From Desulfobacteraceae bacterium (GTDB lineage: Bacteria; Desulfobacterota; Desulfobacteria; Desulfobacterales; Desulfosarcinaceae): a DNA stretch of 55,476 nucleotides. The notes beneath the pieces are model-generated. The model saw only the letters and a program-made list of their open reading frames with translations, had not been told where the DNA came from and ran no database searches. Shown piece after piece: positions 35,546 to 43,835 of this stretch; within the stretch, counting starts at the first letter, position 1; the number at the start of each line of letters is the position of its first letter. The stretch is from the NCBI GenBank assembly GCA_013003715.1, contig JABDIN010000066.1:1-55476 (forward strand), in the 5' to 3' direction. The translations under genes were made by a program, and so were the position numbers.

Positions 35546-35923
35546 ATGTTTGAACTCAAAGTCGTCACCCACTTCGCCGCCGCGCACCAATTGCAGATGG
35601 TGGCCAAAAAATGCGAGAACCTCCACGGGCATAATTGGAAGGTGGAAACGGTAGTGGCCGGTGATAAGCTCAACGACGCCGGTGTCCTGATTGATTTCGG
35701 CGTGCTCAAACAACATGTGCGGGAGTTAATGACGCGGCTGGATCACAAGTTTTTAAATGAATTGGAATATTTCGATACCGATGAATGTCCGCCATCATCG
35801 GAGACCATCGCCGTCTACCTGGCCGACGAGCTACAGAAAAAAATGAATGGTGAAGGTCTACGGGTAAAAAGCATCACCACCTGGGAAAGCGACAACGCCT
35901 GCGCCACCTATTATCCGGAATAG
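35546..35923 (+). CDS. queD: 6-carboxytetrahydropterin synthase QueD
   Basis: The 125-residue T-fold protein has the zinc-binding histidines in HFAAAHQL and LHGHNW, the catalytic-type Cys in KKCENLHGHNW (about Cys23), and LDHKFLNE and SSETIAVYLADEL, as in QueD. It converts dihydroneopterin triphosphate to 6-carboxytetrahydropterin in the queuosine/7-deazaguanine pathway. It probably shares a transcript with dnaJ. It is convergent with pyrE, nine bases apart; a small GCTC/GAGC hairpin spans the gap. Confidence 0.92.
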   Translation: MFELKVVTHFAAAHQLQMVAKKCENLHGHNWKVETVVAGDKLNDAGVLIDFGVLKQHVRELMTRLDHKFLNELEYFDTDECPPSSETIAVYLADELQKKMNGEGLRVKSITTWESDNACATYYPE

Positions 35924-35932
35924 AAAGCTCAT

Positions 35933-36493
35933 CTAACGAGCCTTATTCCACGCTTCCATCAATTCCTCCCGGGTGACGATGGCTGTCACATCGGAAACAT
36001 GTGTGCGTATATTCTCCACCCCGCCTTCCTGCCGGTCCACCAGAATCACTGTCTTGACCACATCCAACCCTTCCTCACGTGCCCGCTCGATGGCCTTGAT
36101 GGTGGAGCCGCCGGTGGTGGCCACATCGTCGATGATCGCCACCTTGCTGCCGGATACCACCTCCCCTTCAACCCATTTGATGATACCGTGATCTTTTCGG
36201 GTCTTGCGGATTGAAAACGCCTGGATGGGCTGCCGGTTCAATTCGGAAGCAAAGGCGGCGGCAACGGCGATAGGGTCCGCCCCGAAGGTCAGTCCGCCCA
36301 CGGCAGTGACGCCGGCGGATTTAATAGCGTCAAACACCAGATGTCCGATCAGGTACATCCCCCGTGGGTTCAACATGGTGGGTTTGCAATTCACATAAAA
36401 GTGACTGGTTTTACCGGACACCAGTTTAAAGCTGGGGGTGTCACTGTATTTGAAGGATTTTTCACAAAGCAGTTCGATGAGTTCTTGTTTCAT
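35933..36493 (-). CDS. pyrE: Orotate phosphoribosyltransferase
   Basis: The 186-residue product has the PRPP-binding motif [18 protein letters not shown] and the substrate-loop lysine region [35 protein letters not shown] lies near the N-terminus. This matches the PyrE family that makes OMP from orotate and PRPP. A strong hairpin terminator and a near-consensus promoter lie directly upstream on the same strand, suggesting that transcription into pyrE is attenuated. Confidence 0.92.
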   Translation of the reverse strand: MKQELIELLCEKSFKYSDTPSFKLVSGKTSHFYVNCKPTMLNPRGMYLIGHLVFDAIKSAGVTAVGGLTFGADPIAVAAAFASELNRQPIQAFSIRKTRKDHGIIKWVEGEVVSGSKVAIIDDVATTGGSTIKAIERAREEGLDVVKTVILVDRQEGGVENIRTHVSDVTAIVTREELMEAWNKAR

Positions 36494-36540
36494 GGCGATT
36501 CCGATGAATTTCTTGATTTTATGAGGTTTTTGATGTTAAA

Positions 36541-36594
36541 AAAGCCTCCACCAAGTTGGAAGAAGCCTATTTTTGGGATATTAGTGGAGGCTTT
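36541..36594 (-). terminator. Intrinsic terminator/attenuator in front of pyrE
   Basis: On the minus strand AAAGCCTCCAC (36584-36594) pairs perfectly with GTGGAGGCTTT (36541-36551), followed by a run of Ts (GGCTTTTTTAAC). The 32-base loop is large and contains a second partial helix. It lies 48 bases before the pyrE ATG and about 40 bases after a likely transcription start. Confidence 0.75.
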
Positions 36595-36639
36595 AAGCAA
36601 GGAAAACTGTTTAGGCAGCACTCCCTGGGCTCGGGACAT

Positions 36640-36668
36640 CTTATAACAGCAATTGTTAAACCGGTCAA
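36640..36668 (-). promoter_or_regulatory. Near-consensus sigma70 promoter upstream of pyrE
   Basis: TTGACC (36663-36668), a spacer of exactly 17 bases and TATAAG (36640-36645) read on the minus strand, each box matching 5 of 6 consensus positions. The predicted start near 36633 gives a roughly 95-base transcript if the terminator at 36541-36594 acts. Confidence 0.6.
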
Positions 36669-36689
36669 TGGGGGATACGAAGACCCCAA

Positions 36690-36884
36690 GGCTGACGGAA
36701 TGATTTTAAAAATGATAGGGTTGGAAGAGTGTCCGATGAGAATAGGTAATGTCAAATGACAAAGCTCAAATTACAAATGGAGGTATGCTATCCATTTTTA
36801 AGGATCGCTTTGATAATAAAGTGAAGATAAAACGACAGTATTCCTACATTTGACATTTGGATTTTGTCATTTGAAATTATAACT
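36690..36884 (+). repeat. Dispersed repeat, copy 4 (most complete)
   Basis: Head GGCTGACGGAATGATTTTAAAAATGATAGGGTTGGAAGAGTGTCCGATGA and core GTATGCTATCCATTTTTAAGGATCGCTTTGATAATAAAGTGAAGATAAAACGACAG are shared with the copies at 1948 and 5104. Two arms form an imperfect inverted repeat: 36752-36778 (TCAAATGACAAAGCTCAAAT...) against 36847-36874 read in reverse (TCAAATGACAAAATCCAAAT...). The element has no coding capacity. It fills most of the gap between pyrE and ftsE. Confidence 0.8.
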
Positions 36885-36981
36885 GTTCCTTGTATCAAAG
36901 CATAAACAATATAGGTAAGTGTCTGATGCCAGGCCAAGTCTACATGTGATCACCCTGATGATGACCCCGGGCGAGGTTGAA

Positions 36982-37680
36982 ATGAACAATCACGCTGAAA
37001 AAACGGATAAAAATGCCATTATCCGTATGTTCCACGTGCACATGCGATATGATGCCAAGCACGCATTGGCCGATATCTCCATTGATATTACCAAAAACGA
37101 GTTTGTCTTCATCACCGGTCCCAGCGGCGCGGGAAAGACCACCTTGCTGAAATCGCTGTACCTGGCCCAGCCGGTGACCGAAGGCCAGATTCTGGTGGAC
37201 GGCATGAACTTGTCCCGCATCCCCAAACGGCGGATACCTTTCCTGAGGCGCAAATTCGGGATCATCTTCCAGGATTTCAAACTTATCCCTTCAAAAACCG
37301 TTTATGATAATGTGGCCCTTGTACTCGAGGCCATGGGAAAAAAACCGCGGCTGATTCAAAAAAAGGTGAAGAGTGTCCTCCGTGTGGTGGGCATGGAAGA
37401 CCGGGCGCAGGCCTATCCTTTAAGCCTTTCCGGTGGCGAACAACAACGAGTGGCAGTTGCCCGGGCGGTTGCGGGCGATCCCAAGATAATATTGGCCGAT
37501 GAACCCACGGGAAGCCTGGACAGCCAGTCCGCCGACACGATATTCACACTCCTGGAAATGTTCCATACCCGCGGGGCAACGGTGATCATCGCCACCCATG
37601 ACCAACGATTAATTGAACGCACCTCGCGACGGATCGTTCAGCTTGAAGCCGGGCGCCTGCAGTCGGTGGCGGATATATGA
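36982..37680 (+). CDS. ftsE: Cell-division ABC ATPase FtsE
   Basis: The 232-residue ATPase starts at ATG 36982 (GAGG upstream). Walker A is ITGPSGAGKTTLLK near residue 46, the signature is LSLSGGEQQRVAVARAV, and Walker B is IILADEPTGSLD. The sequence between, RRKFGIIFQDFKLIPSKTVYDNVAL, is characteristic of FtsE. With FtsX it controls periplasmic murein hydrolysis at the division site. Its last four bases overlap the ftsX start (ATGA). Confidence 0.93.
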   Translation: MNNHAEKTDKNAIIRMFHVHMRYDAKHALADISIDITKNEFVFITGPSGAGKTTLLKSLYLAQPVTEGQILVDGMNLSRIPKRRIPFLRRKFGIIFQDFKLIPSKTVYDNVALVLEAMGKKPRLIQKKVKSVLRVVGMEDRAQAYPLSLSGGEQQRVAVARAVAGDPKIILADEPTGSLDSQSADTIFTLLEMFHTRGATVIIATHDQRLIERTSRRIVQLEAGRLQSVADI

Positions 37681-38552
37681 AACAGCATATCAAACGAACG
37701 GTAAAGGACATCCTGACCCATCGCTTTCTCAATGCGGTTACCATTGTTACCTTCGCCTTCGCTGTCTTGATTGTCGGGGCATTCGGACTTTTTTTCATCA
37801 ATGCCAACCATACCATGGACACCTGGAAAAAGGGCATCAGGATGCTGGTGTACCTGAAGCCCGGCACCTCCGAAGCGGCGCGTCTTGATGCCAAGTTCCG
37901 GCTCCAGGACATAGCCGGCGTGAAAGAGGCTGTATTTGTATCCAAGACCGAAGCGCTGACCAATCTGCGGGAGTTGATGAAGAACAGGGCCTCATTGCTC
38001 GACAATCTCAGGGAAAATCCGCTGCCCGATGCATTCGAGATTACCATCGATCCATCGGTACGACCGGAATCGGGTATGTCCTCACTGGCCGAGCGCATTA
38101 CCGCTTTGTCTTCGGTGGAAGAAGTTGAATACGGGCAGAAATGGGTCGAGCGGTTTACCGGTTTCGTCAACCTGTTCAAATTCACCGGATATGGGCTCGG
38201 GTGCCTGTTTTTTATTGCCACTGTTTTCATCGTTGCCAATACCATCCGGCTGGTATTGTATTCCCGTAGAGAAGAGATCGAAATTATGCGGCTGGTTGGC
38301 GCCACCGACCGGTTCATAAAAGAACCATTTTATTATCAAGGCCTTATCCAAGGTGCGCTGGGAAGCGCTGTCGGCCTGCTGGTCCTTTTTTTCATCTACC
38401 TGTCCATGGTGAACCAGGTCGACAAGGGATTTGCATCGGATCTGATATCCCTGCGGTTCTTCGACATCGGGGTAATTCTCGAGATCGTCCTGATCGGTAT
38501 GGTGGTCGGCTGGATCGGCAGTTTCGTTTCCCTCAAGCAGTTTTTCAGGTAG
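37677..38552 (+). CDS. ftsX: Cell-division permease-like protein FtsX
   Basis: The 291-residue product has a first membrane helix (FLNAVTIVTFAFAVLIVGAFGLFFI) and a periplasmic loop of about 120 residues (LVYLKPGTSEAARLDAKFRLQDIAGVKEAVFVSKTEAL). Three C-terminal helices follow, with FIVANTIRLVLYSRREEIEIMRLVGATDRFI between them. This is the FtsX layout. The periplasmic loop is expected to bind the coiled coil of the EnvC-like protein encoded next. Confidence 0.93.
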   Translation: MKQHIKRTVKDILTHRFLNAVTIVTFAFAVLIVGAFGLFFINANHTMDTWKKGIRMLVYLKPGTSEAARLDAKFRLQDIAGVKEAVFVSKTEALTNLRELMKNRASLLDNLRENPLPDAFEITIDPSVRPESGMSSLAERITALSSVEEVEYGQKWVERFTGFVNLFKFTGYGLGCLFFIATVFIVANTIRLVLYSRREEIEIMRLVGATDRFIKEPFYYQGLIQGALGSAVGLLVLFFIYLSMVNQVDKGFASDLISLRFFDIGVILEIVLIGMVVGWIGSFVSLKQFFR

Positions 38553-38650
38553 GGTGATGTCCACCGGCCTGGCCACGGTTTTTATTGCCGTCCGTCCGGG
38601 GAATCTCATTTTTTTATGAAACCATCCGATAATAATGGAGTGAGGCCGGG

Positions 38651-40045
38651 GTGATTCGTAAATTCGTTTATATTCTGGTATTGCTGACCATATGCGGGTT
38701 CCTGCGTCCGGTCGTCGGGTTTTGCGATATCGGCACCATCCAGGTAATGGATTTGAACCTGCGATCCGGTCCCGATGTGGATGAGCCACCGATCAAAACG
38801 CTTGAAAAAGGTGCGGAGGTCCAAATTCTGGACCGGACGGGAAAATGGCTGAAGGTCTCGCACGATGGTCACATCGGCTTTATATTGAATGAGGACCAAT
38901 ATGTGCGGATTGATCCGGGGAAGGCGTCGACGGCGACCATGCCCGATGAGGAAGCCATAACCGGTGGCGATAAACCCGATATTGCCGGTGCGATAGCCCT
39001 GAACAAAGATAAAATCAAGGCCATATCAAAACAAGAACAGAAAGTGCTGTCCGAATTCAATGATGCGGACAGGGCCTTGAATCGGGCACGGAAGAAAGTG
39101 ACGGCGGCCGAATCCGATCTGAAGAAGATTACCCGGACCATCCGGGAGAAAAATGAGATGCGCGAAGCCGTCATCCAGCGCATTGCCGACAGCGAAGCAT
39201 ATGCCGGCGAGCGGCTTGCCGCCTTGTATAAATTGTTATGGATGGGCAAGGCACAGATGCTGGTGTCGGCGGAGACCATGCTGGATTTTTTCAACCGGAA
39301 AAACAGCCTGGAAAGAATCATCAGCGCCGATGAAAAGTTACTGGCGTCGCTGGCCGCCGACCAGGAGCAATTGGCGGAATTGATCGCGTCCCTTGAGACG
39401 AAGAAAACGGAAAAGCAGGCAGTGGAAACCGGTTTGAAGAAAAATATTGCCGTTATGATCCAGGATCAGAAGCGCCGGAAAACCATTCTGGGCAGGATTC
39501 GCGGTGAAAAATCATTGCAGCTGGCAGCCCTTGCCACTCAAATAAATTCAGCGAAAGAACTCGACGAAACTGTAGAAACTTTCACCCGTGTGACGGTGGT
39601 ACCGGCGGCACCCGAAGGGAATTCAAAACAATTCGCCGAACTTAAAGGCTTGCTAAAGATACCGGTGAGAGGTAAAATAGTTAAACTTTTCGGACCTTAC
39701 CGGAATAAAACCTTCAATGTTGTCAATTTCCGTAGCGGTATCACGATTCAATCGGACCGGGGGGAACCCGTCAGGGCCGTATCCGGCGGGAGAGCTCTTT
39801 TTACGGATTGGATCAAAGGATACGGGAATATGCTGATCATTGATCATGGAGATCATTTCTACACTTTATACGCGCATTTAGAGGAAGTGTTCAAATCCAA
39901 AGGAGAACCGGTGGAAACCGGAGAAGTGATTGCGACGGTGGGCGATACGGGTTCCATGACCGGGCCGAACCTTCATTTTGAGGTTCGGCATCACGGCAAA
40001 CCGCTGGATCCGATGGCATGGATACAAACGGGTAAAAGGAGTTAA
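38651..40045 (+). CDS. envC: EnvC-like murein hydrolase activator with N-terminal SH3 domain
   Basis: The 464-residue product starts at GTG 38651 with a signal peptide. An SH3b domain (about residues 28-92, TIQVMDLNLRSGPDVDEPPIKTLEKG) precedes a long coiled coil (about 125-320) and a C-terminal LytM/M23 domain (about 345-460). In the LytM domain the first zinc motif is degenerate (NVVNFRSGITI instead of HxxxD) and the last reads GPNLHFEV instead of GPHLHFE. It is therefore probably a non-catalytic activator of cell-wall amidases, like E. coli EnvC. E. coli EnvC lacks the SH3 domain. The position after ftsEX supports the role. Confidence 0.85.
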   Translation: MIRKFVYILVLLTICGFLRPVVGFCDIGTIQVMDLNLRSGPDVDEPPIKTLEKGAEVQILDRTGKWLKVSHDGHIGFILNEDQYVRIDPGKASTATMPDEEAITGGDKPDIAGAIALNKDKIKAISKQEQKVLSEFNDADRALNRARKKVTAAESDLKKITRTIREKNEMREAVIQRIADSEAYAGERLAALYKLLWMGKAQMLVSAETMLDFFNRKNSLERIISADEKLLASLAADQEQLAELIASLETKKTEKQAVETGLKKNIAVMIQDQKRRKTILGRIRGEKSLQLAALATQINSAKELDETVETFTRVTVVPAAPEGNSKQFAELKGLLKIPVRGKIVKLFGPYRNKTFNVVNFRSGITIQSDRGEPVRAVSGGRALFTDWIKGYGNMLIIDHGDHFYTLYAHLEEVFKSKGEPVETGEVIATVGDTGSMTGPNLHFEVRHHGKPLDPMAWIQTGKRS

Positions 40046-40051
40046 TTCCCA

Positions 40052-41419
40052 ATGATGAACAAACAAGGATATCTCAAACTGTGTCTGGCCATTCTGCTGG
40101 CGGCCATGGTTTGGACGGTCGGTCCCGGATTTTATCGCGACCTGTTCGCAGACAATGAAGAAACCTACAAGGGGTTGAAGATTTTCTCCGATGTTATCGA
40201 AATCATCGAGCGCAATTATGTGGATGAGGTCGAGAGCAAGAAGTTGATCGAAGACGCTATCCAGGGAATGGTCGGCAGCCTGGATCCCCATTCCAGCCTG
40301 TTGAAACCGGAAGCGTTCAAGGACTTGCAGATCGATACCCAGGGTGAATTCACCGGAATCGGTATCCATGTGACCATGCGGGACAACCTGGTGACGGTTA
40401 TCGCTCCCATCGAAGGCACACCGGCCTTTAAGGCCGGGATACAGGCGGGTGACCGAATTATCAAGGTCGACGGTGTCACCACCGATGATTTGCGGGATGC
40501 GGTCAACCGCATGCGCGGCCCCAAGGGCACCCAGGTCAGGATTACGATCGTACGTGAGGGCACGCCCAAACCCATTGATTTTGATATTGTCCGGGATGTA
40601 ATTCCCATCAACAGCGTCAAGGCCATTTCCTTGTCGGACGGATACGGTTATGTCTGGATAACCCATTTCAGGGAAAACACCACCGATGATCTGATCAGCG
40701 CGCTGGAGGAGCTGGAATCCGGCGAAGTCCCACTAAAAGGTCTGGTCTTGGACCTGCGTGGCAATCCCGGCGGGGTCCTGGATCAGGCCATCCAGATTTC
40801 AGATCTGTTTCTGGAAAGCGGTGAAATTTTGTCCATAAAGGGCAGACAGGACCGGCATACCAAAGTATTTATGGCGCATTCCGACGATGTGGCCCGGGAT
40901 TACCCGATGGTCGTGTTGATCAACGGCGGCAGTGCTTCGGCTTCGGAGATCGTGGCCGGTGCGTTGCAGGATCACAAGCGGGCTCTGGTACTCGGCACCA
41001 CCTCGTTCGGCAAGGGATCGGTTCAGACCGTGGAAGCCCTCAGGGACGGGTATGGGCTCAAATATACCATTGCCCGGTATTTCACTCCCAGCGGCCGCTC
41101 CATCCAGGCAAAAGGGGTGGAGCCGGATATTATGGTCGTCCATGAAATCCTGGAGAAAAAAGAGACCGACCAACGATTTTTAAAAGAGAAGGATCTGCGG
41201 AACCATCTCAAGGGTGACCCCGACGCTGATGATGCATCTCCCATCATCGATGACGGAACCGATCCCGACAACAATGAGGACACCGGAGATGAGTCGACAC
41301 CTTCGACTTCGCGTATCAGTCCGCTGGAGGTTGACAAACTGCTGACCGATAATCAGGTTCGACGGGCATTGGATATTCTTATCAGCATTGATATCTTCAA
41401 AGATCTGAAAAATGGCTAA
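40052..41419 (+). CDS. ctpA: S41-family carboxy-terminal processing protease
   Basis: The 455-residue product has an N-terminal signal/anchor, DPHSSLLKPEAFKDLQIDTQGEFTGIGIHV, a PDZ domain (about residues 95-185), and the Ser/Lys dyad region VLINGGSASASEIVAGALQDHKRALVLGTTSFGKGSVQT. The acidic C-terminal tail (about 390-435: DPDADDASPIIDDGTDPDNNEDTGDE) is an unusual low-complexity linker. Ctp proteases trim periplasmic substrates and often control cell-wall hydrolases, which fits its place after envC. It overlaps the next gene by eight bases. Confidence 0.93.
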   Translation: MMNKQGYLKLCLAILLAAMVWTVGPGFYRDLFADNEETYKGLKIFSDVIEIIERNYVDEVESKKLIEDAIQGMVGSLDPHSSLLKPEAFKDLQIDTQGEFTGIGIHVTMRDNLVTVIAPIEGTPAFKAGIQAGDRIIKVDGVTTDDLRDAVNRMRGPKGTQVRITIVREGTPKPIDFDIVRDVIPINSVKAISLSDGYGYVWITHFRENTTDDLISALEELESGEVPLKGLVLDLRGNPGGVLDQAIQISDLFLESGEILSIKGRQDRHTKVFMAHSDDVARDYPMVVLINGGSASASEIVAGALQDHKRALVLGTTSFGKGSVQTVEALRDGYGLKYTIARYFTPSGRSIQAKGVEPDIMVVHEILEKKETDQRFLKEKDLRNHLKGDPDADDASPIIDDGTDPDNNEDTGDESTPSTSRISPLEVDKLLTDNQVRRALDILISIDIFKDLKNG

Positions 41420-42413
41420 GCGAAAGACCTCCAAAAAGCGGTCGGTTCCGAGAAAAAAAAGAAGTAAACGAAATACCCAAAAAAAACAGATTCTCAGAAT
41501 AATACTCGGTTTATCGCTGTTGATCGTATTGGTGTTGTTCGCCGTTGTCGCAGCCAACCATTTCCTCATGCGAAACCCGGCGACGGCATCCGTGCCGCCT
41601 TCGGTGATCGATCCGGTGAGCCCGGACAGCCACTTGTCCAAGCCGCCATTCGAGGTGTTTCCCGAAGAACCCCCGGTGGTACAAACACCCGCCACACCGG
41701 TGCCTGAGATATCCACGCCTGCCGTAAAACCCCCTGGGGTATCGTCACCCAGGGTGGCCATCATCATCGATGACCTTGGCTATGATCGTGGGCTAGGGGA
41801 AAAATTCATAGACCTGGATGGGATTTTCACGTTTTCAGTACTGCCCAAAGCCCCATTCACCAAAAAACTGGCCGAGGCCGCCCACAAAAACGGACATGAG
41901 GTCATGCTCCACCAGCCCATGGAACCCAATGAATATCCGGAGATCAATCCGGGTCCCGGCACGCTCTACACGGCCATGTCACCGGATGAATTGTTGTCAT
42001 TGCTGAATGAAAATCTCGACGATTTGCCGTTTGTGAAAGGTGTCAACAATCACATGGGGTCCAAGATGACCACCGAAACACCTCAGCTGCGGCAAATCTT
42101 TTCCGTCATCAAGAAACGGGAGCTTTACTTTATCGATTCCAGAACATCCGCTTTGACCAAAGCCAAAGATTCGGCACGGTTACTCAAGATTCCGTTTGCG
42201 GAGCGTGATGTTTTCATCGATCATTATGATGATACCGATTTTATTCACCGGCAATTGCTGCTCCTGATCAAGACCGCCGAACAAAACGGCAGCGCCGTGG
42301 GCATCTGCCATCCCCACCCGGCCACACTGAAAGTACTCAAGGAAATGCTGCCGGAAATCCGGAAAAAGGTACGATTGGTGCCGGCTTCTGAAGTGGTGGG
42401 AGAAATAGTGTAG
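41412..42413 (+). CDS. Divergent polysaccharide deacetylase (YibQ/DUF610 family)
   Basis: The 333-residue product has a basic cytoplasmic tail, one membrane helix (about 28-50, IILGLSLLIVLVLFAVVAANHF) and a proline-rich linker. The periplasmic deacetylase-like domain starts at VAIIIDDLGYDRG, with NGHEVMLHQPMEPNEYPEINPGPGTL, VNNHMGSKMT and the closing GICHPHPATLKVL. This is the divergent polysaccharide deacetylase family, encoded next to envC in E. coli too. The likely role is in cell-envelope remodelling; the precise reaction is not established. Confidence 0.88.
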   Translation: MAKRKTSKKRSVPRKKRSKRNTQKKQILRIILGLSLLIVLVLFAVVAANHFLMRNPATASVPPSVIDPVSPDSHLSKPPFEVFPEEPPVVQTPATPVPEISTPAVKPPGVSSPRVAIIIDDLGYDRGLGEKFIDLDGIFTFSVLPKAPFTKKLAEAAHKNGHEVMLHQPMEPNEYPEINPGPGTLYTAMSPDELLSLLNENLDDLPFVKGVNNHMGSKMTTETPQLRQIFSVIKKRELYFIDSRTSALTKAKDSARLLKIPFAERDVFIDHYDDTDFIHRQLLLLIKTAEQNGSAVGICHPHPATLKVLKEMLPEIRKKVRLVPASEVVGEIV

Positions 42414-42455
42414 CTGCGATTTGTTTTTTAAAACCTCTTTGTAGTTATACTGCTT

Positions 42456-43835
42456 TCATTGATGTGACTTCCCATATAGCCGCTTTAATCTGCGCAACAG
42501 GGCGTACCGACTGATCCCGAGAATTCGGGCGGTTTCCGATTTGACACCGCCGGTCTTCTTCAATGCCGATCCGATCAGCTCTTTTTCGAATCCGTCCAGG
42601 ATTTCATCAAGCTTGGCCGTACTTTGCAAGTGGCGTTGTCTGACCCGGTCCATATGGGGAAGCTGATCCCTGATTTCAACGGGCAACTGGTCATGGGTGA
42701 TGAGGCTTTCCGAGGAGAGGATCACCAGTCGTTCTATTAAATTCTTTAATTCCCTTACGTTACCTGGCCAGTGATAATCGAGCAAGGCGTTGCGCGATTT
42801 ATCGTCCAGGGACAGTCGTGGCTTATTGAATACGGCGGAAAAATGATCGAGGTAGTAATCGGCGATGGCACTGATATCCGTACCGCGGTCCCGAAGGGGC
42901 GGGACCCAGAGGGGAAGCACGTTCAGACGATAATATAAATCCTGCCGAAACAAACCCGTATTCACGGCCGACTGCAGATCGCGGTTGGTGGCCGAGATGA
43001 TCAGCACATCCACACGAATTTCCGATTTGCCGCCGATGCGCCGAAAAGTTTTCGATTCAATGAACTTCAACAATTTGGCCTGCAGGGTAAGGGGCAGCTC
43101 GCAGATCTCGTCCAAAAACAAGGTGCCGCCGTCCGCCAGTTCCACCAGGCCGGTTTTACGCTCCCGGGCGTCCGTGAACGCCCCCTTTTCATAACCGAAC
43201 ATTTCACTCTCCAGAAGGTTCTCGGGTATGGACGCACAATTGACCTCGATAAACTGTTTGGCGCAGCGGGTTCCCAAGTTATGGATGACTTTGGCCAGGA
43301 GATCTTTTCCGGTGCCGTTTTCGCCCTGGATGAGAATGGTGGTGTTGCTGATGGTGGAGAGTTTCTGAACGGTTTGCATGAGCGAGACCATCTGGGTGCT
43401 GTCCCCGACGATGTTCTCCGGTCTGGTTTTTTTATAGGCGCGATGGCGGTGGTGTTCCACCTCCTTCACCAGCCGGACGCCACCCAATGCCTTTTCGATG
43501 AGTATACTGATCTCACTGATATCGAAGGGTTTGTTGATATAATCGAACGCGCCGGCTTTCATGGCTTTCACCGCTGATTCCACATTGCCGTAGGCGGTGA
43601 TGATAATCACGGGAATATTGGGGTTGAGGCGTTTTATCCGGCGCAGGACTTCGAGCCCATTGATATCCGGCAACTGCAAATCCAGAAACACCAGATCCGG
43701 TTCATTGGCATTCAGATAGGTCAGAAAAGGGTTGGCTTCATGGAACGGATGAACGACGTGGTCTTTTCTCCGGAGGTCGATCCGAAGTGAATTCACCAGC
43801 ACTTCTTCGTCATCCACTATTGCAATTTCAGCCAT
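42456..43835 (-). CDS. NtrC-family sigma54-dependent response regulator
   Basis: The 459-residue product starts at ATG 43835 (GGAGG six bases upstream). The receiver domain has Asp52 in DLVFLDLQLPDINGLEVL. The AAA+ domain has Walker A ILIQGENGTGKDLLAK, the sigma54-contact loop GAFTDA (rather than GAFTGA) and Walker B ADGGTLFLDEI. The Fis-type helix-turn-helix is GGVKSETARILGISRYALLRRLKRL at the C-terminus. It activates sigma54 promoters when phosphorylated. The sensor kinase gene overlaps its start by eight bases, and both lie directly downstream of dppF on the same strand. Confidence 0.93.
   Translation of the reverse strand: MAEIAIVDDEEVLVNSLRIDLRRKDHVVHPFHEANPFLTYLNANEPDLVFLDLQLPDINGLEVLRRIKRLNPNIPVIIITAYGNVESAVKAMKAGAFDYINKPFDISEISILIEKALGGVRLVKEVEHHRHRAYKKTRPENIVGDSTQMVSLMQTVQKLSTISNTTILIQGENGTGKDLLAKVIHNLGTRCAKQFIEVNCASIPENLLESEMFGYEKGAFTDARERKTGLVELADGGTLFLDEICELPLTLQAKLLKFIESKTFRRIGGKSEIRVDVLIISATNRDLQSAVNTGLFRQDLYYRLNVLPLWVPPLRDRGTDISAIADYYLDHFSAVFNKPRLSLDDKSRNALLDYHWPGNVRELKNLIERLVILSSESLITHDQLPVEIRDQLPHMDRVRQRHLQSTAKLDEILDGFEKELIGSALKKTGGVKSETARILGISRYALLRRLKRLYGKSHQ

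Noticed and set aside
36490-36639. 49-codon leader peptide in front of pyrE
   Set aside because: Its ATG lies at or before the predicted transcription start and has no ribosome-binding site; kept only as a remark in the attenuator finding.
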